Shown: positions 16,606 through 26,175 of the stretch, piece after piece
Layout of the letters: each line of letters opens with the position of its first letter
Position numbering within the stretch: position 1 is the stretch's first letter
NCBI RefSeq assembly: GCF_000931445.1
Contig: NZ_CP010849.1
Coordinates: forward strand, 3,720,001-3,784,000
Reading direction: 5' to 3'
Origin: Streptomyces cyaneogriseus subsp. noncyanogenus
GTDB lineage: Bacteria; Actinomycetota; Actinomycetes; Streptomycetales; Streptomycetaceae
DNA: 64,000 nucleotides
Notes under the pieces: generated by a model
What the model saw: only the letters and a program-made list of their open reading frames with translations
Databases searched by the model: none
Told to the model about the DNA's origin: nothing
Program-made: the position numbers and the translations under genes

Positions 16606-16948
16606 GTGCGCTCCTCGCTCAGTCCGTCTCTTGCCGCCCGTACGTCAGTGCAGAGCGGTCGGCTCAGTCTATCGAGCGTCCGAAAAACCCCTCCGCTATA
16701 TCGCATGGTGAGATTTCCGGCGCCCGTCCAGGCAGGCTCATGCCCAAGGGGGAGCCGGTCACTCGGAAAGTGCCCTGAGTCACATCCGCGGGGACGGCGT
16801 CCGGCGCGCCCATGCCCGCGCGAGGGCACCGACGTCCGGTGGCGGAGCGGGGATTCACCGGTACGGGACCCATGCCGATCGGGCGCGGCGTCGTTAGCCC
16901 GGATGGACCAACCGGTCCGGAGCACCCAGCGAAAGGAGTGCGGCGCAG
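16606..16948. other. Divergent promoter region of ask and a secreted protein gene
   Basis: No gene is visible. The stretch 16660-16720 is relatively AT-rich (tatcgagcgtccgaaaaacc, tatatcgcatggtgag) and is the likely place of the ask promoter. AAAGGAG at 16933-16939 is the ribosome site of the following gene. Confidence 0.45.
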
Positions 16949-17326
16949 ATGTACGGAACACGGCGCTTCACGGTGATGGTCTCGGTGACGGGAATGCTGA
17001 TGGCGGCATCGGCCGGTATCGCCTCGGCCCAGGGCGGGGACAGCGACGGCGGCCCGGGCGGTCTGCTGTCCAACGTGTCGGGCAGGAACTCCTCCGGCCA
17101 CGCCAACCTCTGCGGCACGGGCAAGCTGGCCCTGCTGAAGGACCGCACCTGCGTGACCGAGGACGAGGGCAAGGGCGGCGGCGACCGGGTCGGGCCCAGC
17201 GGCGGCGTGCTGTCGAACCTGGTGTTCGCCCGCAACGCCTCCGGGCACAGCAACAACTGCGGCAACGAGACGGTCTCGGTGATGAGCCGGACCACCTGCG
17301 TCACCGTGGATCGCTCCGGGCACTGA
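16949..17326 (+). CDS. Small secreted protein with two Cys-pair repeats
   Basis: A signal peptide (MYGTRRFTVMVSVTGMLMAA...ASA) is followed by ~95 residues with an internal duplication. LLSNVSGRNSSGHANLCGTG..DRTCVTE and VLSNLVFARNASGHSNNCGN..RTTCVTV each hold two cysteines, suggesting one disulfide per repeat. The CGN plus hydrophobic layout is reminiscent of chaplin surface proteins, but the match is weak and I see no sorting signal. It stands alone, followed by a strong terminator. 125 residues. Confidence 0.75.
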   Translation: MYGTRRFTVMVSVTGMLMAASAGIASAQGGDSDGGPGGLLSNVSGRNSSGHANLCGTGKLALLKDRTCVTEDEGKGGGDRVGPSGGVLSNLVFARNASGHSNNCGNETVSVMSRTTCVTVDRSGH

Positions 17327-17340
17327 GCCCGCCACCGGCT

Positions 17341-17376
17341 CCGGGCCGCCGCGCACCGGCACGGGCGGCGGCCCGG
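17341..17376 (+). terminator. Terminator after the secreted Cys-repeat protein
   Basis: Perfect 12-bp stem (17341-17352 with 17365-17376) and 12-base loop, 15 bp after the stop codon. Confidence 0.75.
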
Positions 17377-17455
17377 TCTCCCGTACGGCACGGCCGGGCG
17401 GACCGCCACGGGCCGCGCCCGCCCGGTCACCGCGCCCACCGCGGCCCATCACGGC

Positions 17456-18115
17456 CTACTTGACCGGCCGCAGGCCCAGCGGGCCCGCGAGCTCCTGGAC
17501 CATCACACGGCCGGCCTCCGCCTCCAGGACCTCGTCGCCGAGGTCCTGGTCGGTGTCGAGGCCGTCCAGTTCCTCCAGGGGCTGGTTCAGGCGGACGTGG
17601 GCGACGACCGACTGGAGGGCCCGCAGGGTCGCCGACGCCGTGGAGCCCCAGTTGGAGAAGTAGGAGAACTGCCACCACCACAGGGCCTCCGTGGTGCGGC
17701 CCGCCTTGTAGTGGGCCATGCCGTGGCGCAGGTCGGTGATGACGTCGGTGAGATCGTCGGAGATACGGGCGGGCACCGGCGCCCGGCGGGGCTCGTAGGG
17801 GTCGAAGACCTCGGAGTAGACGTCGATCGGGTCCAGCAGGCGGGCGAGGTTCTCGCGGAGTTCGTCCACGTCCAGCTCGGGGCCCGGGTCCGGCTCGTAG
17901 CGCTCGTCGGGGACGATGTCCTCGTGGGCGCCGAGCCGGCCGCCGGCCAGCAGGAGCTGGGAGACCTCCAGGAGGAGGAAGGGGACCGCCGAGTCCGGCT
18001 CGTCGCCCTTGGCGACCTCCGTCACCGCGACCAGGAAGCTCTCGATCTGGTCCGCGATCTGGACCGCGAAGTCGTCCGGGTTCTGGTGGGTCGCGTGCAG
18101 CGTGGCGTCAGACAT
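17456..18115 (-). CDS. DUF5063 domain protein
   Basis: This 219-residue soluble helical protein has conserved aromatic stretches ([25 protein letters not shown]) and matches, from memory, the DUF5063 family regularly found beside recR in Streptomyces. Its start overlaps the recR stop by eight bases, so the two are cotranslated. Function is unknown; a link to recombination is suggested only by neighbourhood. Confidence 0.85.
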   Translation of the reverse strand: MSDATLHATHQNPDDFAVQIADQIESFLVAVTEVAKGDEPDSAVPFLLLEVSQLLLAGGRLGAHEDIVPDERYEPDPGPELDVDELRENLARLLDPIDVYSEVFDPYEPRRAPVPARISDDLTDVITDLRHGMAHYKAGRTTEALWWWQFSYFSNWGSTASATLRALQSVVAHVRLNQPLEELDGLDTDQDLGDEVLEAEAGRVMVQELAGPLGLRPVK

Positions 18116-18707
18116 CTAGGAGTCGTCTCCCCTCGAAGGCGCGGCCGAGGGTCACCTCGTCCGCGTATTCCAGGTCGCCACCCACCGGGAGGCCGCTGGC
18201 CAGGCGGGTGACCTTCAGGCCCATGGGCTTGATCATGCGGGCGAGGTACGTGGCGGTGGCCTCGCCTTCCAGATTCGGGTCCGTGGCCAGGATCAGCTCC
18301 GTGACCGTCCCGTCGGCCAACCGCGCGAGAAGTTCCCGTATACGCAGGTCGTCGGGGCCCACACCGTCGATCGGGCTGATCGCGCCGCCGAGGACGTGGT
18401 ACCGGCCGCGGAACTCACGGGTGCGCTCGATCGCCACGACGTCCTTCGGCTCCTCGACGACGCAGATGACGGCCGGGTCGCGGCGGACGTCGCGGCAGAT
18501 GGCGCACCGCTCCTCCTGCGCCACGTTGCCGCAGACCGCGCAGAAGCGGACCTTGGCCTTCACTTCCATGAGGGCCTGGGCGAGCCGCCGTACGTCGGCC
18601 GGTTCCGCCTGGAGGATGTGGAAGGCGATCCGCTGGGCGCTCTTCGGACCGACGCCGGGCAGCCGCCCCAGTTCGTCGATGAGGTCCTGGACCACGCCTT
18701 CGTACAA
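18108..18707 (-). CDS. recR: Recombination protein RecR
   Basis: RecR works with RecF and RecO to load RecA at single-strand gaps. Visible: a helix-hairpin-helix N-terminus ([21 protein letters not shown]), a four-cysteine zinc finger (Cys56, 59, 68, 71) and a TOPRIM domain with [12 protein letters not shown] and [18 protein letters not shown]. The start is a TTG at 18707. 199 residues, the standard length. Its stop overlaps the DUF5063 gene and the ybaB gene lies upstream. Confidence 0.96.
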   Translation of the reverse strand: MYEGVVQDLIDELGRLPGVGPKSAQRIAFHILQAEPADVRRLAQALMEVKAKVRFCAVCGNVAQEERCAICRDVRRDPAVICVVEEPKDVVAIERTREFRGRYHVLGGAISPIDGVGPDDLRIRELLARLADGTVTELILATDPNLEGEATATYLARMIKPMGLKVTRLASGLPVGGDLEYADEVTLGRAFEGRRLLDV

Positions 18708-18791
18708 CGGACTGCCGTCCTTCCTGGGGTTCCTTCAGTACGTACGGTAGATGCCCGCGGACCGTCTTAGAAGGCAGCCCGCGGCGCCGGT

Positions 18792-19136
18792 TCAGAACGG
18801 CAGGCCGGGAATGCCGCTGCCGCCGCCCAGGCCCTGGGCGAGGGGGCCGAGCTTCTGCTGCTGGAGGGTCTGCGCGTTCTGGTTGGCCGCGTGGACGGCC
18901 GCGACGATCAGGTCGGCGAGGGTCTCGGTGTCCTCCGGGTCCACCGCCTTCGGGTCGATCTTGAGGGCCCGCAGCTCACCGGCGCCGGTGACGGTGGCGT
19001 GCACCAGGCCGCCGCCCGCCTGCCCGTCGACCTCGGTACGCGCCAGTTCCTCCTGGGCCCGGGCCAGGTCCTGCTGCATCTTCTGGGCCTGCTGGAGCAA
19101 CTGCTGCATGTTGGGCTGGCCACCACCGGGGATCAC
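18792..19136 (-). CDS. ybaB: YbaB/EbfC nucleoid-associated protein
   Basis: A small DNA-binding dimer commonly encoded next to recR. The coiled segment [23 protein letters not shown] and the core [32 protein letters not shown] are diagnostic. The GTG at 19136 has GAGGAG six bases upstream and was preferred over longer in-frame starts. 114 residues, ending in a Gly-rich tail ([13 protein letters not shown]). Confidence 0.94.
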   Translation of the reverse strand: MIPGGGQPNMQQLLQQAQKMQQDLARAQEELARTEVDGQAGGGLVHATVTGAGELRALKIDPKAVDPEDTETLADLIVAAVHAANQNAQTLQQQKLGPLAQGLGGGSGIPGLPF

Positions 19137-19432
19137 GATCAGCTCCTCTTCCGGCGCTCGTTGGTACGGGTTTTTCCCGTTCGGCACGAGCCTACGTGGT
19201 CCGCGCGGCCCTCGCCCCAGCACTCTTTCGAGTGAGTCGGTCACCCGCCCTATACCTGACCAAGCCCCCCTTCCGGGCGGAAAAGCGGCCGAACCGGGCC
19301 CGCCGCCACCCATTGGGAGGTAGGAAGGGGGCCGGCGCGTCAGCCACAGGGGTCCTCAGGTGTTACGCGGGCGCGACAGGGTAGTCACGCACGGTGATCA
19401 GCGGGATCTGTCGTGATCGGTAGGGAGTGCGG

Positions 19433-20191
19433 GTGGGTCAGCCGGAGATGCAGCCCGAGAGGACGCCGCAGGACGGGGCACGGGACGGGCGCGGCGAGGG
19501 GGCGCCCGGGCTCAGGCCGGGCGACCTGACCGGGCGGGAGTTCCCGCTCGGGGACTGGGGCCAGCCCGCCGAGCGACTGGACGAGCTGTACCGGTGGGTG
19601 GAGCGCGGGGCGCTGGACACGACCGCCTGGTATCTCGCGGACCGGGTGTGGAAGCGGCGGACGGCGCGGGCGCTGCGGACGGGCGCGGCGCTGGGGGCGG
19701 TCTCCGGGGCGGCGCTGCCGCTGCTGGACATGACGGGAGTGGTGGGCGGGGTCGCCCCCTGGGGGTATCTCGCGCTGCTGCTCGGGGTGGCGTGCGTGGC
19801 CGGGGACCGGTTCTTCGGGGTGACGTCGGGGTGGATGAGGGACATGGCCACCGCGCAGGCGGTGCAGCGCCGGCTCCAGGCGTTGCAGTTCGACTGGGCC
19901 TCGGAGAGCGTCCGGGAGGTGCTCGGACCGGCCGAGGGGACGGCGAGCGAGGCGGCCGAGCGGTGCCTCGGGGTGCTGCGCCGGTTCTCGGAGGACGTGA
20001 CCGAGCTGGTGCGCGCGGAGACGGCGGACTGGATGGTGGAGTTCCGGACCGGGTCGGCGCCGCTCGGCATCCAGTCCGCGGTGCCCGGCGGGCCGCGGCC
20101 GGAACAGACGGCGGCGAACGGCCGGTTCGCCATCCCGCCGGGGGCCGCGCGGCCGAACATGCCGCGGCAGCGGCCGCCGGAGCCGCGCTGA
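19433..20191 (+). CDS. SLATT-type two-helix membrane protein
   Basis: A conserved WYLADRVWKRRTARALRTGA motif precedes two membrane helices (about residues 82-100 and 107-125), followed by a cytoplasmic helical domain (RRLQALQFDWASESVREVLG). This is the SLATT (SMODS and SLOG-associating two-TM) layout. Family members are proposed pore-forming effectors of nucleotide-signal defence systems, but this version is a solitary gene next to recR-ybaB. AGGGAG lies five bases before the GTG at 19433, whereas the GTG at 19427 touches it. 252 residues. Confidence 0.78.
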   Translation: MGQPEMQPERTPQDGARDGRGEGAPGLRPGDLTGREFPLGDWGQPAERLDELYRWVERGALDTTAWYLADRVWKRRTARALRTGAALGAVSGAALPLLDMTGVVGGVAPWGYLALLLGVACVAGDRFFGVTSGWMRDMATAQAVQRRLQALQFDWASESVREVLGPAEGTASEAAERCLGVLRRFSEDVTELVRAETADWMVEFRTGSAPLGIQSAVPGGPRPEQTAANGRFAIPPGAARPNMPRQRPPEPR

Positions 20192-20260
20192 GGTACGGGG
20201 CGGCGGGAGGCTCCGGGCCGGGGGCCCGGAGCCTGGCGGGGCGGTCCAGTGGGTGGCGGG

Positions 20261-22162
<1,902 letters not shown>

Positions 22163-22465
22163 CCCCTGCCGCCTTCCCCCAGTGGACAACAGATCGAGAG
22201 TAGTGCGGGGTTGGGACGCGCCGGGGCCGGGTACCGTCCACGGGTCCGTAACCGGCGCCTTTTCGGCCGACGTGTTCCGCCTCCCCTGGTGGCCCGCTCC
22301 CTTCGAGCACGGCGGCCGGCCGTCCGAGCGGGTCCCGTCCCGTCGTCCCGTCCCCTCTCCCTCCCGCCGGGGCCGGCCGCGGCCGACAACGTGTCGCGGA
22401 AAGCCGCGGTCCGCAGACAGGACGCCGATGTCGCCTCCGCACCGCGGACACCTACGCTCGGGCGC
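22163..22465. other. Divergent intergenic region
   Basis: About 300 bp between the kinase and aminotransferase starts. It must hold both promoters. I see no unambiguous motif or small gene. Confidence 0.4.
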
Positions 22466-23830
22466 ATGACCCCTCAGCTCCCTCAGCCCAGCCCCGAGGC
22501 CGGCGCGGCAGTCAAGGCCGCGGACCGCGCGCACGTGTTCCACTCCTGGTCCGCACAGGAGCTCATCGACCCGCTCGCCGTCGCCGGCGCGGAAGGGTCG
22601 TACTTCTGGGACTACGACGGCAACCGCTACCTCGACTTCACCAGCGGCCTCGTCTACACCAACATCGGCTACCAGCACCCGAAGGTCGTCGCCGCGATCC
22701 AGGAGCAGGCGGCGCGGATGACGACCTTCGCGCCCGCGTTCGCCCTGGAGGCGCGGTCCGAGGCGGCCCGGCTGATCGCCGAGCGGACGCCCGGCGACCT
22801 GGACAAGATCTTCTTCACCAACGCGGGCGCGGACGCCGTCGAGCACGCGGTGCGCATGGCCCGGCTGCACACGGGCCGCCCGAAGGTGCTGTCGGCCTAC
22901 CGCTCGTACCACGGCGGCACCCAGCAGGCCATCAACGTCACCGGTGACCCGCGCCGCTGGGCCAGCGACAGCGGCGCGGCCGGTGTCGTCCACTTCTGGG
23001 CGCCCTTCCTCTACCGCTCCCGCTTCTACGCCGAGACCGAGGAGCAGGAGTGCGCGCGGGCGCTGGAGCACCTGGAGACGACGATCGTCTTCGAGGGGCC
23101 GCAGACCGTCGCCGCGATCGTCCTGGAGACGATCCCCGGCACGGCGGGGATCATGGTGCCGCCGCCCGGCTACCTCGCCGGGGTGCGGGAGATCTGCGAC
23201 AAGTACGGCATCGTCTTCGTCCTGGACGAGGTGATGGCGGGCTTCGGGCGGACCGGCGAGTGGTTCGCGGCGGACCTGTTCGACGTCACGCCCGACCTGA
23301 TGACCTTCGCCAAGGGTGTGAACTCCGGTTATGTGCCGCTGGGCGGCGTCGCCATCTCGCAGCGGATCGCGGAGACGTTCGCCAAGCGGCCCTACCCCGG
23401 CGGGCTGACCTACTCCGGGCACCCGCTGGCCTGCGCCGCGGCCGTCGCGACGATCGAGGTGATGGCCGAGGAGGGCGTCGTGGAGCACGCCGCGCGGCTC
23501 GGGGCCGAAGTGGTGGAGCCGGGGCTGCGGGAGCTGGCGCGGCGCCACCCGAGCGTGGGCGAGGTGCGCGGCGCGGGCATGTTCTGGGCCCTGGAGCTGG
23601 TGAAGAACCGGGAGACCCGCGAGCCGCTGGTGCCGTACAACGCGGCCGGTGAGGCCAACGCGCCGATGGCCGCGTTCGCCGCCGCGGCCAAGGCCCACGG
23701 CCTGTGGCCGTTCGTCAACATGAACCGGACGCATGTCGTGCCGCCGTGCAACGTGAGCGAGGCGGAGCTGAAGGAGGGCTTCACGGCGCTGGACGCGGCG
23801 CTGTCCGTGGCGGACGAGTACACGGACTAG
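22466..23830 (+). CDS. Class III (omega) aminotransferase, PLP-dependent
   Basis: Fold-type I class III enzyme: GSYFWDYDGNRYLDFTSGL near the N-terminus, cofactor-binding FTNAGADAVEHAVRMAR, YHGGTQQAINV, the acidic LDEVMAGFGRTGEW motif, and the PLP lysine Lys283 in TFAKGVNSGYVPLGG. Likely substrates are beta-alanine, GABA or polyamine-type amines with pyruvate. The GntR gene just downstream may control it. 454 residues; its last codons lie in a 12-bp tandem repeat. Confidence 0.9.
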   Translation: MTPQLPQPSPEAGAAVKAADRAHVFHSWSAQELIDPLAVAGAEGSYFWDYDGNRYLDFTSGLVYTNIGYQHPKVVAAIQEQAARMTTFAPAFALEARSEAARLIAERTPGDLDKIFFTNAGADAVEHAVRMARLHTGRPKVLSAYRSYHGGTQQAINVTGDPRRWASDSGAAGVVHFWAPFLYRSRFYAETEEQECARALEHLETTIVFEGPQTVAAIVLETIPGTAGIMVPPPGYLAGVREICDKYGIVFVLDEVMAGFGRTGEWFAADLFDVTPDLMTFAKGVNSGYVPLGGVAISQRIAETFAKRPYPGGLTYSGHPLACAAAVATIEVMAEEGVVEHAARLGAEVVEPGLRELARRHPSVGEVRGAGMFWALELVKNRETREPLVPYNAAGEANAPMAAFAAAAKAHGLWPFVNMNRTHVVPPCNVSEAELKEGFTALDAALSVADEYTD

Positions 23831-23878
23831 TACTCGTCCCTGTACACGGACCAGTACACGGACCGGTACACGGACCCT
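23819..23878 (+). repeat. 12-bp tandem repeat spanning the aminotransferase stop codon
   Basis: Five 12-base units start at 23819, 23831, 23843, 23855 and 23867. TACACGGAC is exact in four; the unit at 23831 has diverged. The first unit encodes the final Tyr-Thr-Asp and the stop codon, and the rest are noncoding. Confidence 0.85.
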
Positions 23879-24016
23879 CCGGGCCGCGCCCGGACGCGTA
23901 AGGTGGCGTGCTCGAAGACGTATGGCACGCGCGTACGACACGCCTGTGCGATACGCGTGGGCGGCACCCGTGCCCGCCCGCGCACGCCACCCGACGCGAC
24001 GAGGAGACGCCCGACC

Positions 24017-24718
24017 ATGCCCGGTCCCCGCGGCACCGGCGCCGTGACGCGCAGCACCCTGCGCCAGCAGATCGCCGACGCCCTCCGTGACGAGGTGCTC
24101 GCGGGACGGCTCCAGCCCGGGCAGGAGTTCACGGTGAAGGAGATCGCCGAGCAGTACGGCGTCTCCGCCACCCCGGTCCGGGAGGCCCTGGTCGACCTGT
24201 CCGCGCAGGGGCTGCTCGACGCCGACCAGCACCGCGGCTTCCGGGTGCACGAGTACTCGCTGGACGACTTCCGCGGCATCGTCGAGGCCCGCGGGCTGGT
24301 CGTCGACGGGATGTTCCACGCCATCGGCGACGGCCGGCTGAGCCGGCTGCGCTCCGGTGAGGCCCGGGCCACCGCCGCCCTCGCCGGGGTCCGGCGGCGC
24401 GGCGAGGAGGCGCAGCGGGCCGCGGGCGCCGGGGACCTGACCGTCCTCATCGGCTACGACCTGCGCTTCTGGCGCGAGCTGAGCGCCCTGTTCGGCAACC
24501 CCTATCTCTCCGACTTCCTGCACCGGCTGCGCGTGCAGAGCTGGGTGTGCGCGGTGCAGCACCTGCGCCGGATACGCGAACTGCGGGGTGTGCTGTGGTG
24601 CGGCCACACAGAACTGGTGGACGCCCTGTCGCGCCGTGACACCGCCGCCGCCCGCGCGATCATCGACGCCTACAACGCGCACTCCCTCGCCCTGATCGAG
24701 CGGCTCGGCGCCGGATGA
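24017..24718 (+). CDS. GntR-family (FCD) transcriptional regulator
   Basis: The winged HTH is near residues 15-75 (LRQQIADALRDEVLAGRLQPGQEFTVKEIAEQYGVSATPVREAL). A helical FCD ligand-binding domain follows, with His/Asp residues suited to metal-dependent effector binding (CGHTELVDALSRRDTAAARAII). FCD regulators respond to organic acids or amino acids; the upstream aminotransferase is the natural candidate target. GAGGAG is ten bases before the ATG. 233 residues. Confidence 0.9.
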   Translation: MPGPRGTGAVTRSTLRQQIADALRDEVLAGRLQPGQEFTVKEIAEQYGVSATPVREALVDLSAQGLLDADQHRGFRVHEYSLDDFRGIVEARGLVVDGMFHAIGDGRLSRLRSGEARATAALAGVRRRGEEAQRAAGAGDLTVLIGYDLRFWRELSALFGNPYLSDFLHRLRVQSWVCAVQHLRRIRELRGVLWCGHTELVDALSRRDTAAARAIIDAYNAHSLALIERLGAG

Positions 24719-24897
24719 TCTCCGCGCCGGCCGCCGCCCCGCCCGGCGGCGCGGGACACGGGCGCCGTCGTCGGCCGGGCGGCCCGCGCACGTCGTGACC
24801 CGGCGCCCAGCGGGTATGGGACCTGCACGGGGGGAGCCACCCTCGCGCCGCACCGATTACCCTTCCATGACCACCGTGCCGTGTGAGGAGTCCTCTT

Positions 24898-25548
24898 TTG
24901 GCCTGTGACCTGTGGCTGGTACCGCTCGTCGACGTTCTGTGCCACACCCCGGACAACCCGTTCGCCGAGGAACTCGCGGAATACAACCGGCTGCTGGCCG
25001 AGGCCGGGCTGCCGCCGGTCCCGGTGTACCAGTACATGCCGGGCCTGTCGGGCGAGGTCGCCCCGGTCGCCGGCTTCGACTACGACGCGCTGCACTTCCT
25101 GCGCCGCGCCTACCTGCTCCAGGTGTGCGGCCTGCCGGTGTCGCCGGTCGGCGAACTCGGCGGCGACTACGAGCAGTTGCTGGAGATGTTCGAGGCGACG
25201 GCCCAGCAGTCGCACCTCGTCTGGCACTACGACCACGCGGGCGCGTACGTCCCGGTGGACTTCCCGCACCCCCTGTCCAGCGACGAACTCCTGGCGGGCG
25301 GCGGCCCGTTGGGCTCCTCCCACAGCCTGCTGCGGGAGCTGGAGCTCGTGGCCCCCGCGATCGGCATCGACCCGGCCAACCCCCCGGCGGCTCCGCAGCC
25401 GCCGCTCGCCCCCACGGAGCTGGAGGAACCCGCCGTACCCGCCCCGTACGACCCGAGCCCCTTCGCCCGCGAGCGGCACGTGTGGCTCGGCCTGCACGCG
25501 GCGGCGACGCGGAGCCTGGCACAGGGGTCGATGATCGTCTTCAGCTGA
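24898..25548 (+). CDS. Conserved hypothetical protein
   Basis: Soluble 216-residue protein starting at a TTG seven bases after GAGGAG (24885-24890): LACDLWLVPLVDVLCHTPDNPF. It contains many aromatic and acidic residues, a His/Trp cluster (HLVWHYDHAGAYVPVDFPHPL) and no membrane helix. I recognise no domain; I recall near-identical proteins across Streptomyces in this location. Function unknown. Confidence 0.8.
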   Translation: MACDLWLVPLVDVLCHTPDNPFAEELAEYNRLLAEAGLPPVPVYQYMPGLSGEVAPVAGFDYDALHFLRRAYLLQVCGLPVSPVGELGGDYEQLLEMFEATAQQSHLVWHYDHAGAYVPVDFPHPLSSDELLAGGGPLGSSHSLLRELELVAPAIGIDPANPPAAPQPPLAPTELEEPAVPAPYDPSPFARERHVWLGLHAAATRSLAQGSMIVFS

Positions 25549-25560
25549 GGGGGTACCGGG

Positions 25561-25851
25561 TCAGCGCATCTGCGCCAGTCCCTTCTGCAGATCCTCCGCG
25601 TTCATGATCGGGAGGACCTCGACCTCGGCGTTCAGCTCGGTGAAGAACGGCTCACCGGTGGCCGGCAGCTCGGAGCTGTCCTGCATGTCGAAGACGAGCA
25701 GGGCGGTCCGCCGGCCGCCGAGAGGCCCGAAGTAGGCGGCCTCCGGCTTGAGGTGCTCCAGGGTGTTCTTCATCAGCTCGGGCATCTTCCCGCTGCGGAT
25801 GATCTCGTTGGCCTTCTCGGTGTCCATCGTCGCCTTGAGCAGCACACGCAT
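25561..25851 (-). CDS. Small conserved alpha/beta protein
   Basis: MRVLLKATMDTEKANEIIRSG... gives a 96-residue protein with alternating strands and helices, like dimeric ferredoxin-fold (ABM/YCII-type) small proteins. The ATG at 25851 has AAGG eight bases upstream, better than the in-frame ATG at 25857. Converges with the preceding gene. Catalysis or ligand unknown. Confidence 0.82.
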   Translation of the reverse strand: MRVLLKATMDTEKANEIIRSGKMPELMKNTLEHLKPEAAYFGPLGGRRTALLVFDMQDSSELPATGEPFFTELNAEVEVLPIMNAEDLQKGLAQMR

Positions 25852-26175
25852 GGCCATCACCTTCTCCCGCTCCCTCCAGGCTATGGCCGGGCGCGGGGAA
25901 CGGCGAGTCCCGGCCCGGGCCCGCGCCGCTCACGGAGACCGGGGGCGCCGGACACCTCCCGCCGTTCGCAAGCGAGACCGCCCCGCTCGCCACCGGTGAT
26001 CCCTGGGCCGGGCGCGAGCCCGCTCCCTGTCGGGTGGGCCTTTTCTCGCCAGTGTCCGCAGCCGCCGTATTCCCCTCATGGTCGATCGTCACCTCCATCG
26101 ATTACGGTCGGATTCGCGTAGGTGACGACCGGCGGGTGGCACCGCGGGTGCCTTCACGGGGGAGGGTGACGGGGG
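25852..26175. promoter_or_regulatory. Upstream region of the RHS gene with an inverted repeat
   Basis: No gene seen. Perfect 9-bp arms TCGTCACCT (26086-26094) and AGGTGACGA (26120-26128), 25 bp apart, sit ~50 bp before the RHS start, either as an operator or a 5' leader hairpin. Confidence 0.5.
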
